A stretch of DNA of 64,000 nt from Bombyx mori (taxonomy: Eukaryota; Arthropoda; Insecta; Lepidoptera; Bombycidae). Shown here piece by piece: positions 21,712-33,349 of the stretch. Every line of letters begins with the position of its first letter. Position 1 is the stretch's first letter. The notes beneath the pieces are model-generated. The model was not told the DNA's origin. It did not search any database and worked only from the letters and a program-made list of their open reading frames with translations. The stretch is taken from positions 9,921,501 through 9,985,500 of the forward strand of contig NC_085112.1 of the NCBI RefSeq assembly GCF_030269925.1, in the 5' to 3' direction. The position numbers were made by a program, and so were the translations under genes.

Positions 21712-23302
21712 TTGACGATAACTATTTGAAACTTTAAAGATTGTGATGATATGTGAAGAATTTCTGTGTACGATCTGAGACTTTTACTGTCTTGAACTTA
21801 CAAATAATGCTTTCGATTAACTTGCTGCTGATAGCTCAGGGTATCATATAATAACTTATAACACGAGATTTGGGTCTCAATTGTATCGAAATAAAGATTT
21901 TCCTACTGAACTTTCAAAACCGAAAACGGATTGCTACTATAGAAATATATATATTAGATCATATCAATATGTGTGCTCACAGCATGCCAATATTTAGAAC
22001 AAAAACCGGTAGAGCAGTTTGTAAATGCTATAACAGTTAGGAGTTTTTCGAAAAGCTTCTTAATAATTTTTTTCGAATCATAAAATGTATACCGGGTGAA
22101 CTAATCAATTATTTACGTTGCTTAATGTTTTCGGCCATGTAATATTTGTATTTCGAGTGGACGACACAAGCCGTGTAATTATGAAAACGAACAAACCTTC
22201 GGAGCGTTCGTTCTTGTTAAAATAACAACCATGGGAGAACACGGTAGTGCTACGACGGCTGTCATTACGTACACTTAAATACTCGCACGCCAGTAATTAG
22301 TGATACTTTCGTAAATCGTGAACTTTCCGTGTGGGGCGTGAAAAACGTAATGCACGCGAGAAAATACTCCGTTTCCAACGCTTTCTTGGGTACGTAAATC
22401 GACTTTTAGAACGTAACATTCCGATTAAGCCATTACCGAAATGAGGGTGGTCACAATTTTGAATAAACACAGCAACTTGTTCGGTAGGTAATGATTGCAC
22501 GTTTATGGAGTTCGCATGCTCGAGTTTATGATTAGCAATGCTCGTGAATAATATTTACTTTACGGCATTTTGCTATAGGCTTAAGACTGATTGCATGCTT
22601 ATTTTTTCATATAGACCAATAGACGAGATATTATCTCCTATTAAGCGCTTATCGTATCGATACTTTTTAGAAGAACCATTGAGTTAAATTCAATTGAAAA
22701 ACACAGAATTCGTGTACTGATTCATTTCTTATAATAGAAGGTTGATTGAGTTAATAAAAATAAGTTAATGTAAACCTATTATTAGATTGTAATCTTAAAC
22801 TTATTCTATTGAATGGCCGCTGATTTTAATTTCAATCAACTTTACTAATGTTTTTATACAAACGTATATTGATAATGTACTACAATTATGATAATACACT
22901 TATGAAAAATAAAATAACACGCCATGTTTAGAGGGAAAAAAGAAATAAAATAATGATTATGAATTTTTTATTTAATTTCCTACAAAGTCCGAATACGGCT
23001 TTCGTGAATTCGCATGTTAAGTTTTACGATTAGGAACAGTCGTAAACAAAAATGTTACAAAGAAATTAATTTAGGTGCCATTAAATGTTTTCATATTATA
23101 TACTTTAAGCTTTATAGGATTGATCTGAAATGGAAAGGTTTCGTGATGCGAAATCATCAGGAAAAGGGAAAGCAAAAGGTCACTGATTGGTATACGAGAA
23201 ATTTATAACGAATTAAAGGTATATAATTCCAGTGATGAAAGAATGATCACAAACAAATTAAGGCTGACACGAACTTGTGAAACGGAACGTTTTCACGTTC
23301 TG
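21712..23302. other. AT-rich unique DNA
   Basis: No gene or known repeat recognised. Confidence 0.4.
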
Positions 23303-23432
23303 AAGAGGGAGAGAGAGAGAGAGAGAAAGAGAGGGAGACAGAGAGAGAGAGAGAGAGGGAGACACACACACAGAGAGAGAGAGAGAGAAGCAGAGAGAGA
23401 GAGAGAGAGAAGCAGAGAGAGAGAGAGAGAGA
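23303..23432. repeat. (GA)n-rich microsatellite
   Basis: An imperfect purine tract of GA dinucleotides with a short CA run and two AGCAGAGAG interruptions. It creates long spurious frames (R/E-rich on plus, S/L-rich on minus). Confidence 0.95.
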
Positions 23433-23938
23433 TTATAGGGAGTCGTTTCCAAAAGGCACACAGATGTAAGCAGTATCTTGTAAAAATAGTTTTTTTGTGC
23501 ATGTGTGTTTTTTCCCCTACCTATTCACTGGTTCCAGATACGCCCGGATGGAAAATAGTTAATTTAATTATTTTTTTCATATAATATTATTCAATGATTT
23601 TTGAGAACGTTTCCATTCTATTTAATGATAGATAACGTTTTATTGTATACTTTGCGCTGAAAGAACTCATGGCCTAAATTATGTTAAATAGTTTGTACGA
23701 AAAGTAGTCTTATCTTTAAACCGCAACGACTCAGTTTTATGCTGCAGTGGATATCAATGTACTCATCAAAAGTTGTAGATTAGCCGCCCCCACGACATAA
23801 AAACGTCGCCATCGATAAGAGTTCTGTCGTGAAGAGAATGATCAAACTATCAGATGTACTATTCTAGAGTACACGCATCGTTGACATTTAAATAAATATC
23901 AAAGTAACCCTTATTTCAATATTTGTCGGCTATTTTCA
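23433..23938. other. AT-rich unique DNA
   Basis: No gene recognised. Confidence 0.4.
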
Positions 23939-24183
23939 CTGGTGGTAGGACCTCTTGTGAGTCCGCACGGGTAGGTACCACCACCCTGCCTATTTCTGCC
24001 GTAAAGCAGTAATGCGTTTCGGTTTGAAGGGTGGGGCAGCCGTTGTAACTATACTGAGACCTTAGAACTTATATCTCAAGGTGGGTGGCGCATTTACATT
24101 GTAGATGTCTATGAGCTCCAGTAACCACTTAACACCAGGTGAGCTGTGAGCTCGTCCACCCATCTAAGCAATAAAAAAAAAAA
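23939..24183 (+). repeat. Bm1-like SINE, 5'-truncated copy
   Basis: Well-preserved plus-strand copy from CACTGGTGGTAGGACC to an A-rich tail. Confidence 0.88.
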
Positions 24184-24472
24184 TTTAAATTTACGATGAC
24201 GGCTCTGCGTTTGTACACATTTCTTCTTTCAAATTCATAGCAGGATCGTGACATCGTTCCGTGGGGTTCAAAATAACTTAATTAAAGTGAAGCCAGTTTG
24301 TCAACCGTCTCCCAATTTCAAACAACAATATGCGCGATAATTCTTTCGTAATAGGGCATGTAACAGAATAATAAAAATTTTAAATCAAGCAATAAGGAAT
24401 TGCGATTTATTTATTTATTATTAAATATTGACATAAAAGGATATGATTAGATTTGTGAGTACATTTTGTTTT

Positions 24473-24705
24473 TCTTTTTTTATTGCTTAGATGGGTGGAC
24501 GAGCTCACGGCCCACCTGGTGTTAAATGGTTACCGGAGCCTCTGGATACCTACGACGCAAATACCGCCACCCACCTTGAGACATGAGTTCTTAGGTCTCA
24601 GTTTTTACAGTACAACGGCTGGCCCGCCCTTCAAACTGAAACACGTTACTGTTTCACGGCAGAAATAGGCAGCGTGGTGAAGCCAATCCGTGCAGACTCA
24701 CAATG
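24473..24705 (-). repeat. Bm1-like SINE, diverged copy
   Basis: Minus-strand copy with more substitutions than its neighbours (CTCTGGATACC, AACTGAAACACG). An older insertion. Confidence 0.8.
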
Positions 24706-25202
24706 AATAGACATCAGTGGTGGTTTGTTTATTGGTGTAAAATGCCTTTCAGAGGATTTGGATTAGATTTGTTTCACTATTTCAAAGTTTTTGTTTTAGC
24801 GGAATTACAAAAAGTATTAAATAAATAGGAGAACAAACTAATCAAAACGAATTTAAAAATATTTTAAATACTTTTACAGATTTTACACATGTTCTTCAAT
24901 ACTTTTGTGCTTAATACGAGAAAGTAGAACTAAAAATTCACAGAAAAATGTATTTTTTTTTTTATATATAAGTTAAAATAACGAGGTAAAATAATGGGAA
25001 GCATAGACTTGAACCGACCGCGTATCGACGCGTTTGTAATGTGGTGCTGGAGGTAAATCCTTAGGATTCATAGGTCAGAACACCGAACCAACGAGTGTTA
25101 CCGAACTCAAAATTCCGATGTGGCTCAACATTATATGCACGCGGAGGAGTTTCGAGTTCTTTGAATAGATTATCAGTAAGAGAGGTGACAATTTAGGAAA
25201 GC
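24706..25202. other. AT-rich unique DNA
   Basis: No gene recognised. Confidence 0.4.
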
Positions 25203-25446
25203 TTTTTTTTGCTTTAATGGGTTGAAGAGCTCACAGCCCACCTGGTGTTAAGTGGTCACTGGAGCCCATAGACATCTACAACGTAAATGCGCCACCCACC
25301 TTGAGATATAAGTTCTAAGGTTTCAAATATAGTTACAACGGCTGCCCCACCCTTCAAACCGAAACGCATTACTGCTTCACGGCAGAAATAGGCAGGGTGG
25401 TGGTACCTACCCGTGCGGACTCATAAGAGTAGCAGTAATACCAGTA
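25203..25446 (-). repeat. Bm1-like SINE, 5'-truncated copy
   Basis: Minus-strand copy. The tail is interrupted (TTTTTTTGCTTTAATGGG) and the far end is altered. Confidence 0.82.
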
Positions 25447-25544
25447 ACCAGCTGCTTGTAATAGGCAAGGTATGCGGAAGAAGGCCCAGAGGCAGAAGTC
25501 TAATACGCTAGTCGGACCTGATACGCTCTACTCTCAATACTTAA

Positions 25545-25664
25545 GTCAAAGATGTCATCCGCACAGCCGAGGCTAGACAGGGCTGGCGCAGGGTCATCCA
25601 GGAGAAAGTTATTACGGAGGCCACGACCCTCAGCTTTGAGGATTATCGACGCAAGAAGGAGTAG
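25545..25664 (+). pseudogene. C-terminal scrap of a LINE reverse transcriptase
   Basis: Forty uninterrupted codons end at TAG. They start VKDVIRTAEARQGWRRVI and close with FEDYRRKKE, the pattern of the extreme C-terminus of LINE polyproteins (basic, with a Q/R-G/W-W-R-x-V/I core). Upstream sequence (25470-25544) continues with stops. 5'-truncated and non-functional. The exact clade cannot be told. Confidence 0.55.
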
Positions 25665-27470
25665 GAGGCGTAATAAAACCGAAGCTTAACTCAAGCGTAT
25701 CAAACATTTACATAAAAGAACTAAATAGAAATCAGATTATAGTTCGCAGTATTGAACATAATATTACCTGGAATGCGGCATTAGTATAAAAGATAATTCG
25801 AAAAAAACAATCCCCAAAAAAAAATCCGATATTTTTTGTGGATACATTCATTCTTGGAAAATAAAATAAAATTGGAACGGTCTTGTTTACGTGAAAACGA
25901 AAATGCTTTATTTCGCTTCATCGCAGCCAGTCGTAATTTCAATAAGGAACGCGTCACGTGTCATTCTGTCTGCCTACAAACAGACGCGGAGGCAATAACA
26001 TCGGCTCAAATATACAAAGATACACCCGATTCTTTGTAAGCAAAATTGGACTTTAGCTCTTTGAATATAAGATGCTCTGTTTTCTTTTACATTGTAGTAA
26101 CGTACCTGCGTTATGAGTTAGACACTTTGACAGGCAGGCGCAACTTAAGTAGGTAAACAGAGTGAATTGATACTTGTCGGCCGGTAGCTGTGTTTGAGTT
26201 TCTTAGTATGCAGTCGTGGTGGATGTTTAGCCCTATCCTAACAAATTTTACGTATACATTTTTAAGCTTATAAACGTAAACAATTTTGTAAGAAATTAAT
26301 TCATCCAACTGCCAAGCGGCATTTATTCCATTGTGAAGGAAGCAGCAGATATCAGTCAGTACAATCCAATTGAGACTAAAACCAATATTGTATTATCTGT
26401 GTGATTGCTAAAATGACAAGATGTCAGTGACGTAAAAAGCAACGGTCACAAATGAAGCGAATAAGACCCCCAATTCAGGCAATCAAACCCCACGTATCGA
26501 CGACAAAGCGAGTGTAAATATAAAACCACTACTGAGCCACAACGCTTGTGTTGAGGCTTTAAAAATCGTCCTTTTGTTTACGGCGCAATGAATTCCGAAT
26601 TTCAGACACCTGCCCAAAAAGGTGGGTGTCGCTTTTGTTCCCCGTGAATAATTCTTCGGAGCCCCAGGGCTTTTATCGGCGTAATTCTCTCAAAATGAAA
26701 CAAGTTTAGTGAAATTGACGAACGCTAATGGATTCAACACGCCCAATGCATGCTGCTGAGATTGAAGTAGTGAAGATTCAGTTACGACACAAAATTTATC
26801 TTCCCTTTTATTCACGCACACAGAATTACTGTATTATAACGGTAGGGTCGGTAAATTTCGAGAGTAAATAAACGTGTTCTATTTTTCAATACAGTTTAAA
26901 TTTAGAGTTTTTACACTAGTAACGCCACCTCTTTAGGATCTAATTAATACTCCTTGAATTTTACGAAATTTAAAAATAAATTAAAATTCATAGTTTTAAA
27001 TTTCGAATTCGAATGGAGCGTCCTATTTCAATCCCCGCTTCTGTTCTGTTAAAAATATTGCGACTAAATTTTACGTAAATATTACTTCAATTTACTTGTT
27101 TGACTCTTATCGCATTTTATCAGAACTGTATTGATAATGTTGTCAAGTGATCGTTTCCAGTTCGGCACTTGAAAAACCATTAAAGAGTCAAGGAACGTAG
27201 TCGCAAATATGAGGACTTGGAGAAAATCAAGTAAGTCAGGAGTTTGTATTCTCAGATTCTTCGTTTTGCCAAAAAAAATCCTTAAACCAGTACGTCGCTT
27301 GACCATAGGAGAGGACATAGAGGAGGAAAAAAAAAAGTACGTCATTTGACATCATTCGAACCGGCTTCCAACCCTACACATAATGACGCCTGTTTGTTTT
27401 AAATTTTATTCACTTTCGTAATTCTAGCTTAATGAAATCGATTTGAACATATTTGACGATATACATTTAA
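25665..27470. other. Unique DNA, no gene recognised
   Basis: Mostly AT-rich. 26400-26760 is more balanced in composition and could be conserved non-coding DNA, but no motif is diagnostic. Confidence 0.35.
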
Positions 27471-27900
27471 ACTAGTGGTCCCGCAGTAGTCGAAATTCGA
27501 CTATAATTATTAATTGAAATTATAAGTTTGAACATTATTATGGTTCTATTGTCAAAGAGACAAAGAATATTATATTTCTATAATCACAGATTTCGCCAAG
27601 ACTACACTATACAAACAAAATTAAAGATAAACAATATTAAGTAATCTATTTTCAATTTGACCACAGACTTCAGTAAACAAAGAGTATGTGTGTATGTAAG
27701 AGTATATGCATGTGTGTCAAATACATGGTAGGGTGTGTAATGTTTTTTTTTATTAATTTAATGTATTAATAATGCATAATTTTATAAAAATATTAGCATT
27801 CTGCACTCCTACTCTATATTCTCTATAAGTGTGGGAAATATATACACTCCTCCGTCGGCGCAATTTTCGTAAAAATTTTGCTTCACGTATTAATATATAG
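27471..27900 (+). repeat. AT-rich interspersed repeat, family D
   Basis: Same termini as 17813-18233 (AGTCGAAATTCGACTATAAT and TATTAATATATAG), preceded by ACTAGTGGTCCC as in that copy. Confidence 0.65.
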
Positions 27901-28144
27901 ATACCTACTTGTAAAGAAAAATCTTTCTTTAAATCTCTTTATTTTAAAAAAAATATTTTTTTCTTCTACGGGATCACTCATCTGTCTGTCATTCAGTGAA
28001 AAGAGAGCTCAGTTTTGGAGAGTATAATATATACATATAAATAAATTAGAGTGTCTGTATTGGTAATATTGAGATAACCGCTTTTTACTACATGCATATG
28101 AATATATATACGGTACATACACCAAAATGACATTTTTTACAATT

Positions 28145-28390
28145 TGTGTCTGTCTGTCTGTCTGTTTGTTCCGGCTAATCTCTGGAACGGCTGGACCGAT
28201 TTTGACGAGACTTTTACTGATAGGTAGCTGATGATATAAGGAGTAACTTAGGCTACTTTTTTTAGACTAGCTTTGCCCCGCGGCGTCACCCGTGGTACGA
28301 CAATAACTGCGTGTAGCATCGCGGGACTCAGCTATCAATAATAAAATTTAATGTTTCCGAAGCGAAGCGAGGGCTGGTCACTAGTAAAAT
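28145..28390 (+). repeat. RTE-like LINE end fragments
   Basis: Includes (GTCT)n at 28147-28165, GGCTGGACCGATTTTGACG at 28190-28208, and the GCCCCGCGGCGTCACCCGTG block at 28275-28294. These are patterns of degraded RTE-type repeats in Lepidoptera. Assignment from memory. Confidence 0.45.
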
Positions 28391-28510
28391 ATAAATTTTA
28401 AAAGAGATTATGGGTTTTAAATGTTGTTTTTTTTATTATGTCACAGACAACGGAATTAAGTATTTGATTGTTGATTCATTCTGAAGTATCACATATCATT
28501 ATAATATACC

Positions 28511-28535
28511 TAGTCCGGTCATAAATTCTGTCACA
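28511..28535. repeat. Mariner terminal inverted repeat, left
   Basis: TAGTC-C-GGTCATAA…TGTCACA. Pairs with 29054-29078. Confidence 0.85.
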
Positions 28536-28965
28536 TGTTTAATGTAAAATACCGCTTCAACAAAGCGCGGCATCTCTTCAGTCTCAGGTCCATTAGATGA
28601 GCATTCAAACGATGTCCTGTTTTTCTTCGATATGCCCGAAGCCTTAAGTCTTCATTTAACATCTTTTTCACCGTGGTTCTACTTAACCCCATCTGAAGGG
28701 CCAACAGTTTCTGCTTACGTTTGGGATTTCTTTGAATTCGCGCCTTCACAACTTTTATCACTGCTGGAGTCCTAACAGACCGAGGGCGACCACTTCTTGA
28801 CCTGTCATCTACACTAGAGTCTCCATTGTATCGTTTGATGGTACGATAAACGAATCTTTTGGTTATATTCAAAATTTTCAGTTTGTTAAAAATTTGAATT
28901 GGCGCGTAACCGCAACGATGCAACGCAATAACTGCAACACGGTCTTCTTTAAGCGTCCACTCCAT
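28531..28965 (-). CDS. Truncated mariner transposase: DNA-binding domain only
   Basis: 144 codons compared with about 340 for a full mariner transposase. Residues 1-50 form the first helix-turn-helix (ALHRCGYAPIQIF…ITKRFVYRTIKRY). A GRPR AT-hook-like motif sits at 59-62. Residues 70-115 form the second helix-turn-helix (KQKLLALQMGLSRTTVKKML). The frame then ends TLNM, with its stop codon lying inside the inverted repeat. No D or DE catalytic residues remain, so it cannot cut or join DNA. The frame is otherwise undamaged, with an ATG and no internal stop. If expressed, it might still bind mariner ends. That is inference. Confidence 0.75.
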   Translation of the reverse strand: MEWTLKEDRVAVIALHRCGYAPIQIFNKLKILNITKRFVYRTIKRYNGDSSVDDRSRSGRPRSVRTPAVIKVVKARIQRNPKRKQKLLALQMGLSRTTVKKMLNEDLRLRAYRRKTGHRLNAHLMDLRLKRCRALLKRYFTLNM

Positions 28966-29053
28966 ATTTAAAAATGAGTAAAATTCTAAAAGTATACATT
29001 TTTATTCAATAAACTTTTTTGTGGCCAGCATTCTAAAAGAAAAGTTTTTACTG

Positions 29054-29078
29054 TGTGACAATACTTATGACCTGACTA
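29054..29078. repeat. Mariner terminal inverted repeat, right
   Basis: TGTGACA…TTATGACC-T-GACTA. Reverse complement of the left end with few mismatches. Confidence 0.85.
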
Positions 29079-29325
29079 GTTACTTATTATATTGTGTACC
29101 AAATTCATTACGTTTAGTGTTTTCATATTTTATTACAATGTATACTATTAATCCCTGTATACCAAATAGAGAAATAATTTAAGATTAAGAATTTTATTTG
29201 TATCGAAGAAATGTATGACGGCTTAATTAAAAAAATATGAAAGCTCTACAAAAACTTTAATAGTCTTAAGCATTCTCAAATAGGTGTTAGTTATGCCAAA
29301 AAAAAATATTATTAGGAAAACTTAG

Positions 29326-29400
29326 TAGACAAGGGGTTGGTTCTTTCCCTAGCATTGGTGAAGTCCATAGGCGACGGTAACCAGTCACCATCGGGTAGGG
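29326..29400 (+). repeat. LINE 3'-end fragment (family B), short
   Basis: GGGGTTGGTTCTTTCCCTAGC through GACGGTAACCAGTCACCATC, a decayed piece of the family B tail. Confidence 0.55.
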
Positions 29401-29447
29401 TAATATTTTAGTATCATTCATTTTTCAAAGGCTTTTTCCAATTGAAA

Positions 29448-29483
29448 GCGAGACGGCAATATAATATTATATTGCCGTCTCGC
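29448..29483. repeat. 36-bp perfect palindrome
   Basis: GCGAGACGGCAATATAAT followed immediately by its exact reverse complement. It could extrude as a cruciform. GC-rich arms and an AT-rich centre in an AT-rich region. Confidence 0.95.
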
Positions 29484-31062
29484 CTGTAAAATTGTTCTAG
29501 ATTTGGTCGTATCGGAGATAATCAAACACGTATATCTCAATAAAATGCACAGCACGACGATTATGTATATATATTTTGTATCCATGAAGCTATAGAAGCA
29601 CATAGAAACAAACGTGCCGTATGTATCGCCTAATGCCCTTTTGCAAAACGGACTAATCAGACAATACATCGTATAAAGCCTGTAATTCTTTCCAATTATA
29701 TATAATCTTTGTTTCACGAACTCTGTCACGGTTTATTTTCTGGGCGCTTTCGTGCTTAAGGGTACTGTCCAATGAATTTTCGGAAAGGCGACAAATCCCA
29801 AGCATTTTTTACTCTTAAATTCGGGTGACGGTAATTGTAAACTGGACAACTTGTCTTCCAGCGAACAAGGGAATTTACTTTCCTTCGCCGGAACGCTAAG
29901 CGTTTGGTATCTTGCGTAATTAGAGATGAAAAATATTCGTCACTATTTTCAGAAACAGCTACAGTTACATTAAAATGCCCTGGGATTTTACAATCTTTTG
30001 CGTGTTAATAAGATGTTGTTGGTAGAGCTTCTGTGATCAAATAGATAGTGTTAGTTCAAAATTTTATTAACATTTCAGCTTAGTTGCATCCAGTTACGCG
30101 GAGTTAAAGCTGGGATAAAATACAACTTTTGAGGTTAAATAAATGACTCTCGTAAGCTTAATTTTAACGAAATTTAATGTGTATGTAATTGTTTGCCGAA
30201 ACGTGAACACTTTGGGCTAAATTATTAAAAGAAACGTATGCATAATAATTTGTTACATACAAGGCTTCCAAACAGAAACAAATTTTATTAACAGAAACAA
30301 ATTATACTTTAGCATGTTTTCTCGAATTATTGCAGAGCTGTACGAGTTTGTAAGCAGACGCGAGACGCGTTCACGCCTCGAGCTGTTTACGGAATTACAA
30401 GTACCTATCCATATTGCGAAATTATGTGTCGTCTAAGAAATTCGTACCAAATTAAACCTTCTTCTTTTAAATTCTCAAAAATAATAATTTCTTTAAGTTT
30501 TCTGTTTAATTTTGGAATGCTTGTTTATGTATTCCATTTGCATCAATCTTTATTTATTTTTATTTATCCAAGTCATCGTGTGTCTGACTAACCTCTGATT
30601 CTACTTTTTCATTTGATTCTGGACTTAAATTCTGCTGAATAAGAGATCGTATTGCTTTAATAGCCAATCGAAAAGTTCAGATATCGTTGGACACCTGAAG
30701 TGCGTATGTGATTTATGTTTACATGTAGTTTCTTAAATCTAATCGAATATTGAGCGCGACAATTCATAAAAAAATAACTAAAATTGGCTTTTCACTGTAG
30801 TTGAGTGTATTAAATTCCAATGGTTTTAAATATTAACTCTGTAACATGAAGGACATTGACAAGGCAAACAAAGCCACGCTTGATAATTTGATTGATAGTC
30901 TGGTGGATTGCTACTAATATATATATATATTGTAAATATGTAAACAACTTAATTTATTACTATAAATACTACAGCTGTATTCGTATAAGTAGAATCAAAC
31001 CTCGAAACCTTAAAATAAATAAACGTAAAATTCGAAGACTTTAATATTACAATTTCTTTTTT
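29484..31062. other. AT-rich unique DNA
   Basis: No gene recognised. A (TA)n run of about 14 bases at 30918. The minus-strand frame 29418-29729 overlaps the palindrome and has no recognisable domain. Confidence 0.4.
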
Positions 31063-31308
31063 ACTGGTGGTAGGATCTCTTGGAGTCCGCACGGGTAGGT
31101 ACCACCACTCCGCCTATTTCTGCCGTGAAGCAGTAATGCGTTTCGGTTTGAAGGGTGGGGCAGCCGTTGTAACTATACTGAGAGCTTGCAACTTATATCT
31201 CAAGGTGGGTGGCGCATTCACGTTGTAGATGTCTATGGGCTCCAGTAACCACTTAAGACCAGGTGGGCTGTGAGCTCGTCCGCCCATCTAACCAATAAAA
31301 AAAAACTT
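31063..31308 (+). repeat. Bm1-like SINE, 5'-truncated copy
   Basis: Plus-strand copy from ACTGGTGGTAGGATC to an A9 tail. Confidence 0.86.
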
Positions 31309-31610
31309 CGCTAGCTAGTATTTCAATTAAGGGTGTTTGTTCATTGAATTACACACAACATCGGAATATTTCTTACGTCTTTGCAAAGGAATTCATTATG
31401 AATTCAAAGTTTAAATTGCTGCTCCGAGCTACAACTCATCAACATTAAAAGTTTTAGTGAAAACCCTTGCTTTTAAGATTTCCGTGCTCTATTTCATGAA
31501 CGCGTGCGAGTTAAATTATTGAATACCCAAGTAAAAGCATGAGTTCGTAATTTAAATATAAAATTAATAATTAAAATAATATAAAATAATAATAATAATA
31601 TGAAATAGCA

Positions 31611-31751
31611 AAAAGGTTAGTCGACATCACAGGAGACCAAAGAGCTGGCAGCTACTTTGGACAAAGAATTCGTCTAGCTATTCAAAGGGAGAACGCTGCC
31701 AGTATCTTCGGAACCTTGCCTAAAAGGACTCCTTTTAATAATATATTTTAG
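31611..31751 (+). pseudogene. C-terminal scrap of another LINE polyprotein
   Basis: An open run of 46 codons ending at TAG. It contains RLVDITGDQRAGSYFGQRI and AIQRENAASIFGTLPK, which read like the end of a LINE RT protein known from lepidopteran genomes (recalled, not searched). No upstream coding sequence is attached. It is flanked by AAT-rich DNA. Non-functional. Confidence 0.5.
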
Positions 31752-31840
31752 TTATTAAATTATTATTATTTATTATTTAATATTATTAATAATAATTTAA
31801 ATATATTGAATATTAAAAATAAGGTGCTCTTATAACATAA

Positions 31841-32030
31841 TAGCTCTGTGGATACAGTAGTTAGTGACGCAGACTTTCGTACCGTGGTATGCGAATTTGA
31901 ATCCCGCCTCAAGTTATTTTCGGCACGTATTTGTTATGGTATTCGGGATGTTGTCTTGTATGTGTGATTTCCGTTAGAAGTTCGATGTAAAGAAATATTT
32001 ATTTATTTTAATTATGTAATAAACAGAACA
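31841..32030 (+). repeat. tRNA-derived SINE, second family
   Basis: Begins with a tRNA-like head: the A-box-like TAGCTCTGTGG at 31841-31851 and the B-box-like GAATTTGAATCCC at 31892-31904. A unique-looking body and an AT-rich tail follow. It differs in sequence from the Bm1-like family, and the B box is mutated (TTTGAATCC for TTCGAATCC). No tRNA acceptor pairing or CCA context, so it is not a tRNA gene. Confidence 0.6.
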
Positions 32031-32665
32031 CAAAAATAAATTTGAAATTTTTTTTTTTGTGACATCTAAATATCGAATTCCGAAAAAAACTCAATTCTCC
32101 ACATACAAATTTTAACTTCCTATATTTTTCTTTGTTTACTTACTTTCAAATGCATCTAGTGCATCTTTGGTGTGATCGTCTAATAAGTAGTTTAAAAAAA
32201 AATGAAAAATATCAAACACATTAAAGGCTATTTAAAATGTTTTTACGACTTTCGGCACATGTCGTTTCGTGTTTATTTTAATTAAAACGCGAAACTTAAT
32301 TCCCTAAGTGAGCATTTAATCACCTCAATGAAAAACTTGGGAAATACTCCAAGTGGTTTAAGCTTGATGGCAATTCGAGAATAACAAAGTTTGTGTTAAG
32401 TAGTATATACTTGAGTTCACTCGAAAATTAATTCATCTAAATGGTCCTGGCATTTAAGCACGAATAAAATCGTTTTATTTTATTTGTACTCGTATTGAAT
32501 GAATGATGCAATCGCATAGATTCAAGTTTTGCGTAAAATAAAAGATCTATGTACTAATTTTAACAGGCACTGCAATCATGCGTCAATAGAGAATCAACAA
32601 CTTGATGGAGATAGCGATTACTCAATGCAGTTTTATATAATGTTTTTTAATCTATTGCATTGCTT
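32031..32665. other. AT-rich unique DNA
   Basis: No gene recognised. A 60-codon plus frame (32529-32711) runs into the LINE edge and is not called. Confidence 0.4.
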
Positions 32666-32727
32666 TTATCGCGGGCTTCGAGCGCGGCGACCGAATCAAG
32701 AAATTCCATAACGAAAATAAAACCTAA

Positions 32728-33349
32728 CACCCCACTTCGCCTACCATGTAGCTCCCCCCCACCGAATGTAGTTCCGCCTTGTCGTGGCGGTGGGGCTTAA
32801 GCGTGCGTTCCTAAAATCGCGTGCAGAGGAATCTGTGTGGGACGCCGCGACCAAGAGAACTGCGCCCAGCTCTCCGCAGCCGCCTCCGCGTTCTGCGGGG
32901 GATGCTTGAGAGAGAGTGAGGGACCCTCTCCCCACCCCCTTTGCACTGGCAAAGTGTGGCATCTAGGGGATGAGGGGTTGGCTCTCGGGAGCCTGATGAG
33001 CCGGCGGCACTTTGGTGTCTTCCAGCTGCGGGTTGCCATGTCCCCGGCTTTGGCTACAGGGGAAAGCCTTCCAGATATGGAAGGTACCGGCTCGCCGGCG
33101 TGGCTCCACACCGCGTTGTGGGCGACGGACAGGCTTCGGCCACCGTCGGCCAAACCGTAAACCCCAGTCATGGGGAACGGGGGCTCCTGCCTTTACTGGT
33201 CGGAGCCGCGAGGACGCAAACCTCTTCAAAAATGCCCCAATCCCAAGCTCGACACCCGGCGATGGGATGTATGGCTGGAGGGTTTCCAGTCCCGAGGGTG
33301 TCATAGATCCCAGGGGACCAAACCCCTGGTTAATAAAAAAAGAAATTTC
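32728..33349 (+). promoter_or_regulatory. R1-like LINE 5' leader
   Basis: GC-rich non-coding leader. A reading frame in phase with ORF1 already opens at the ATG at 33170, so the leader may be shorter. I prefer the ATG cluster at 33350-33358 because the translation from 33170 (MGNGGSCLYW…) looks like leader sequence. Confidence 0.45.

Larger units (their letters stand above)
28511..29078 (-). mobile_element. Deleted Tc1/mariner element (568 bp)
   Basis: The two ends are inverted copies of one another: 25 bp at 28511-28535 and 25 bp at 29054-29078, 21 of 25 matching by eye. Both begin with TA, the expected mariner target dinucleotide. Between them lies only the first third of a transposase gene. 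The catalytic part has been removed and the coding frame runs straight into the inverted repeat. Confidence 0.85.

Noticed and set aside
23243..23584. Open frames rich in R/E (plus) and S/L (minus)
   Set aside because: They are translations of the (GA)n microsatellite, with no codon structure outside it.
32705..32712. CCTAA unit next to the R1-like 5' end as a telomeric (TTAGG)n target
   Set aside because: Only one unit is present and none is found at the 3' side, so this is no evidence for a telomere-specific insertion.
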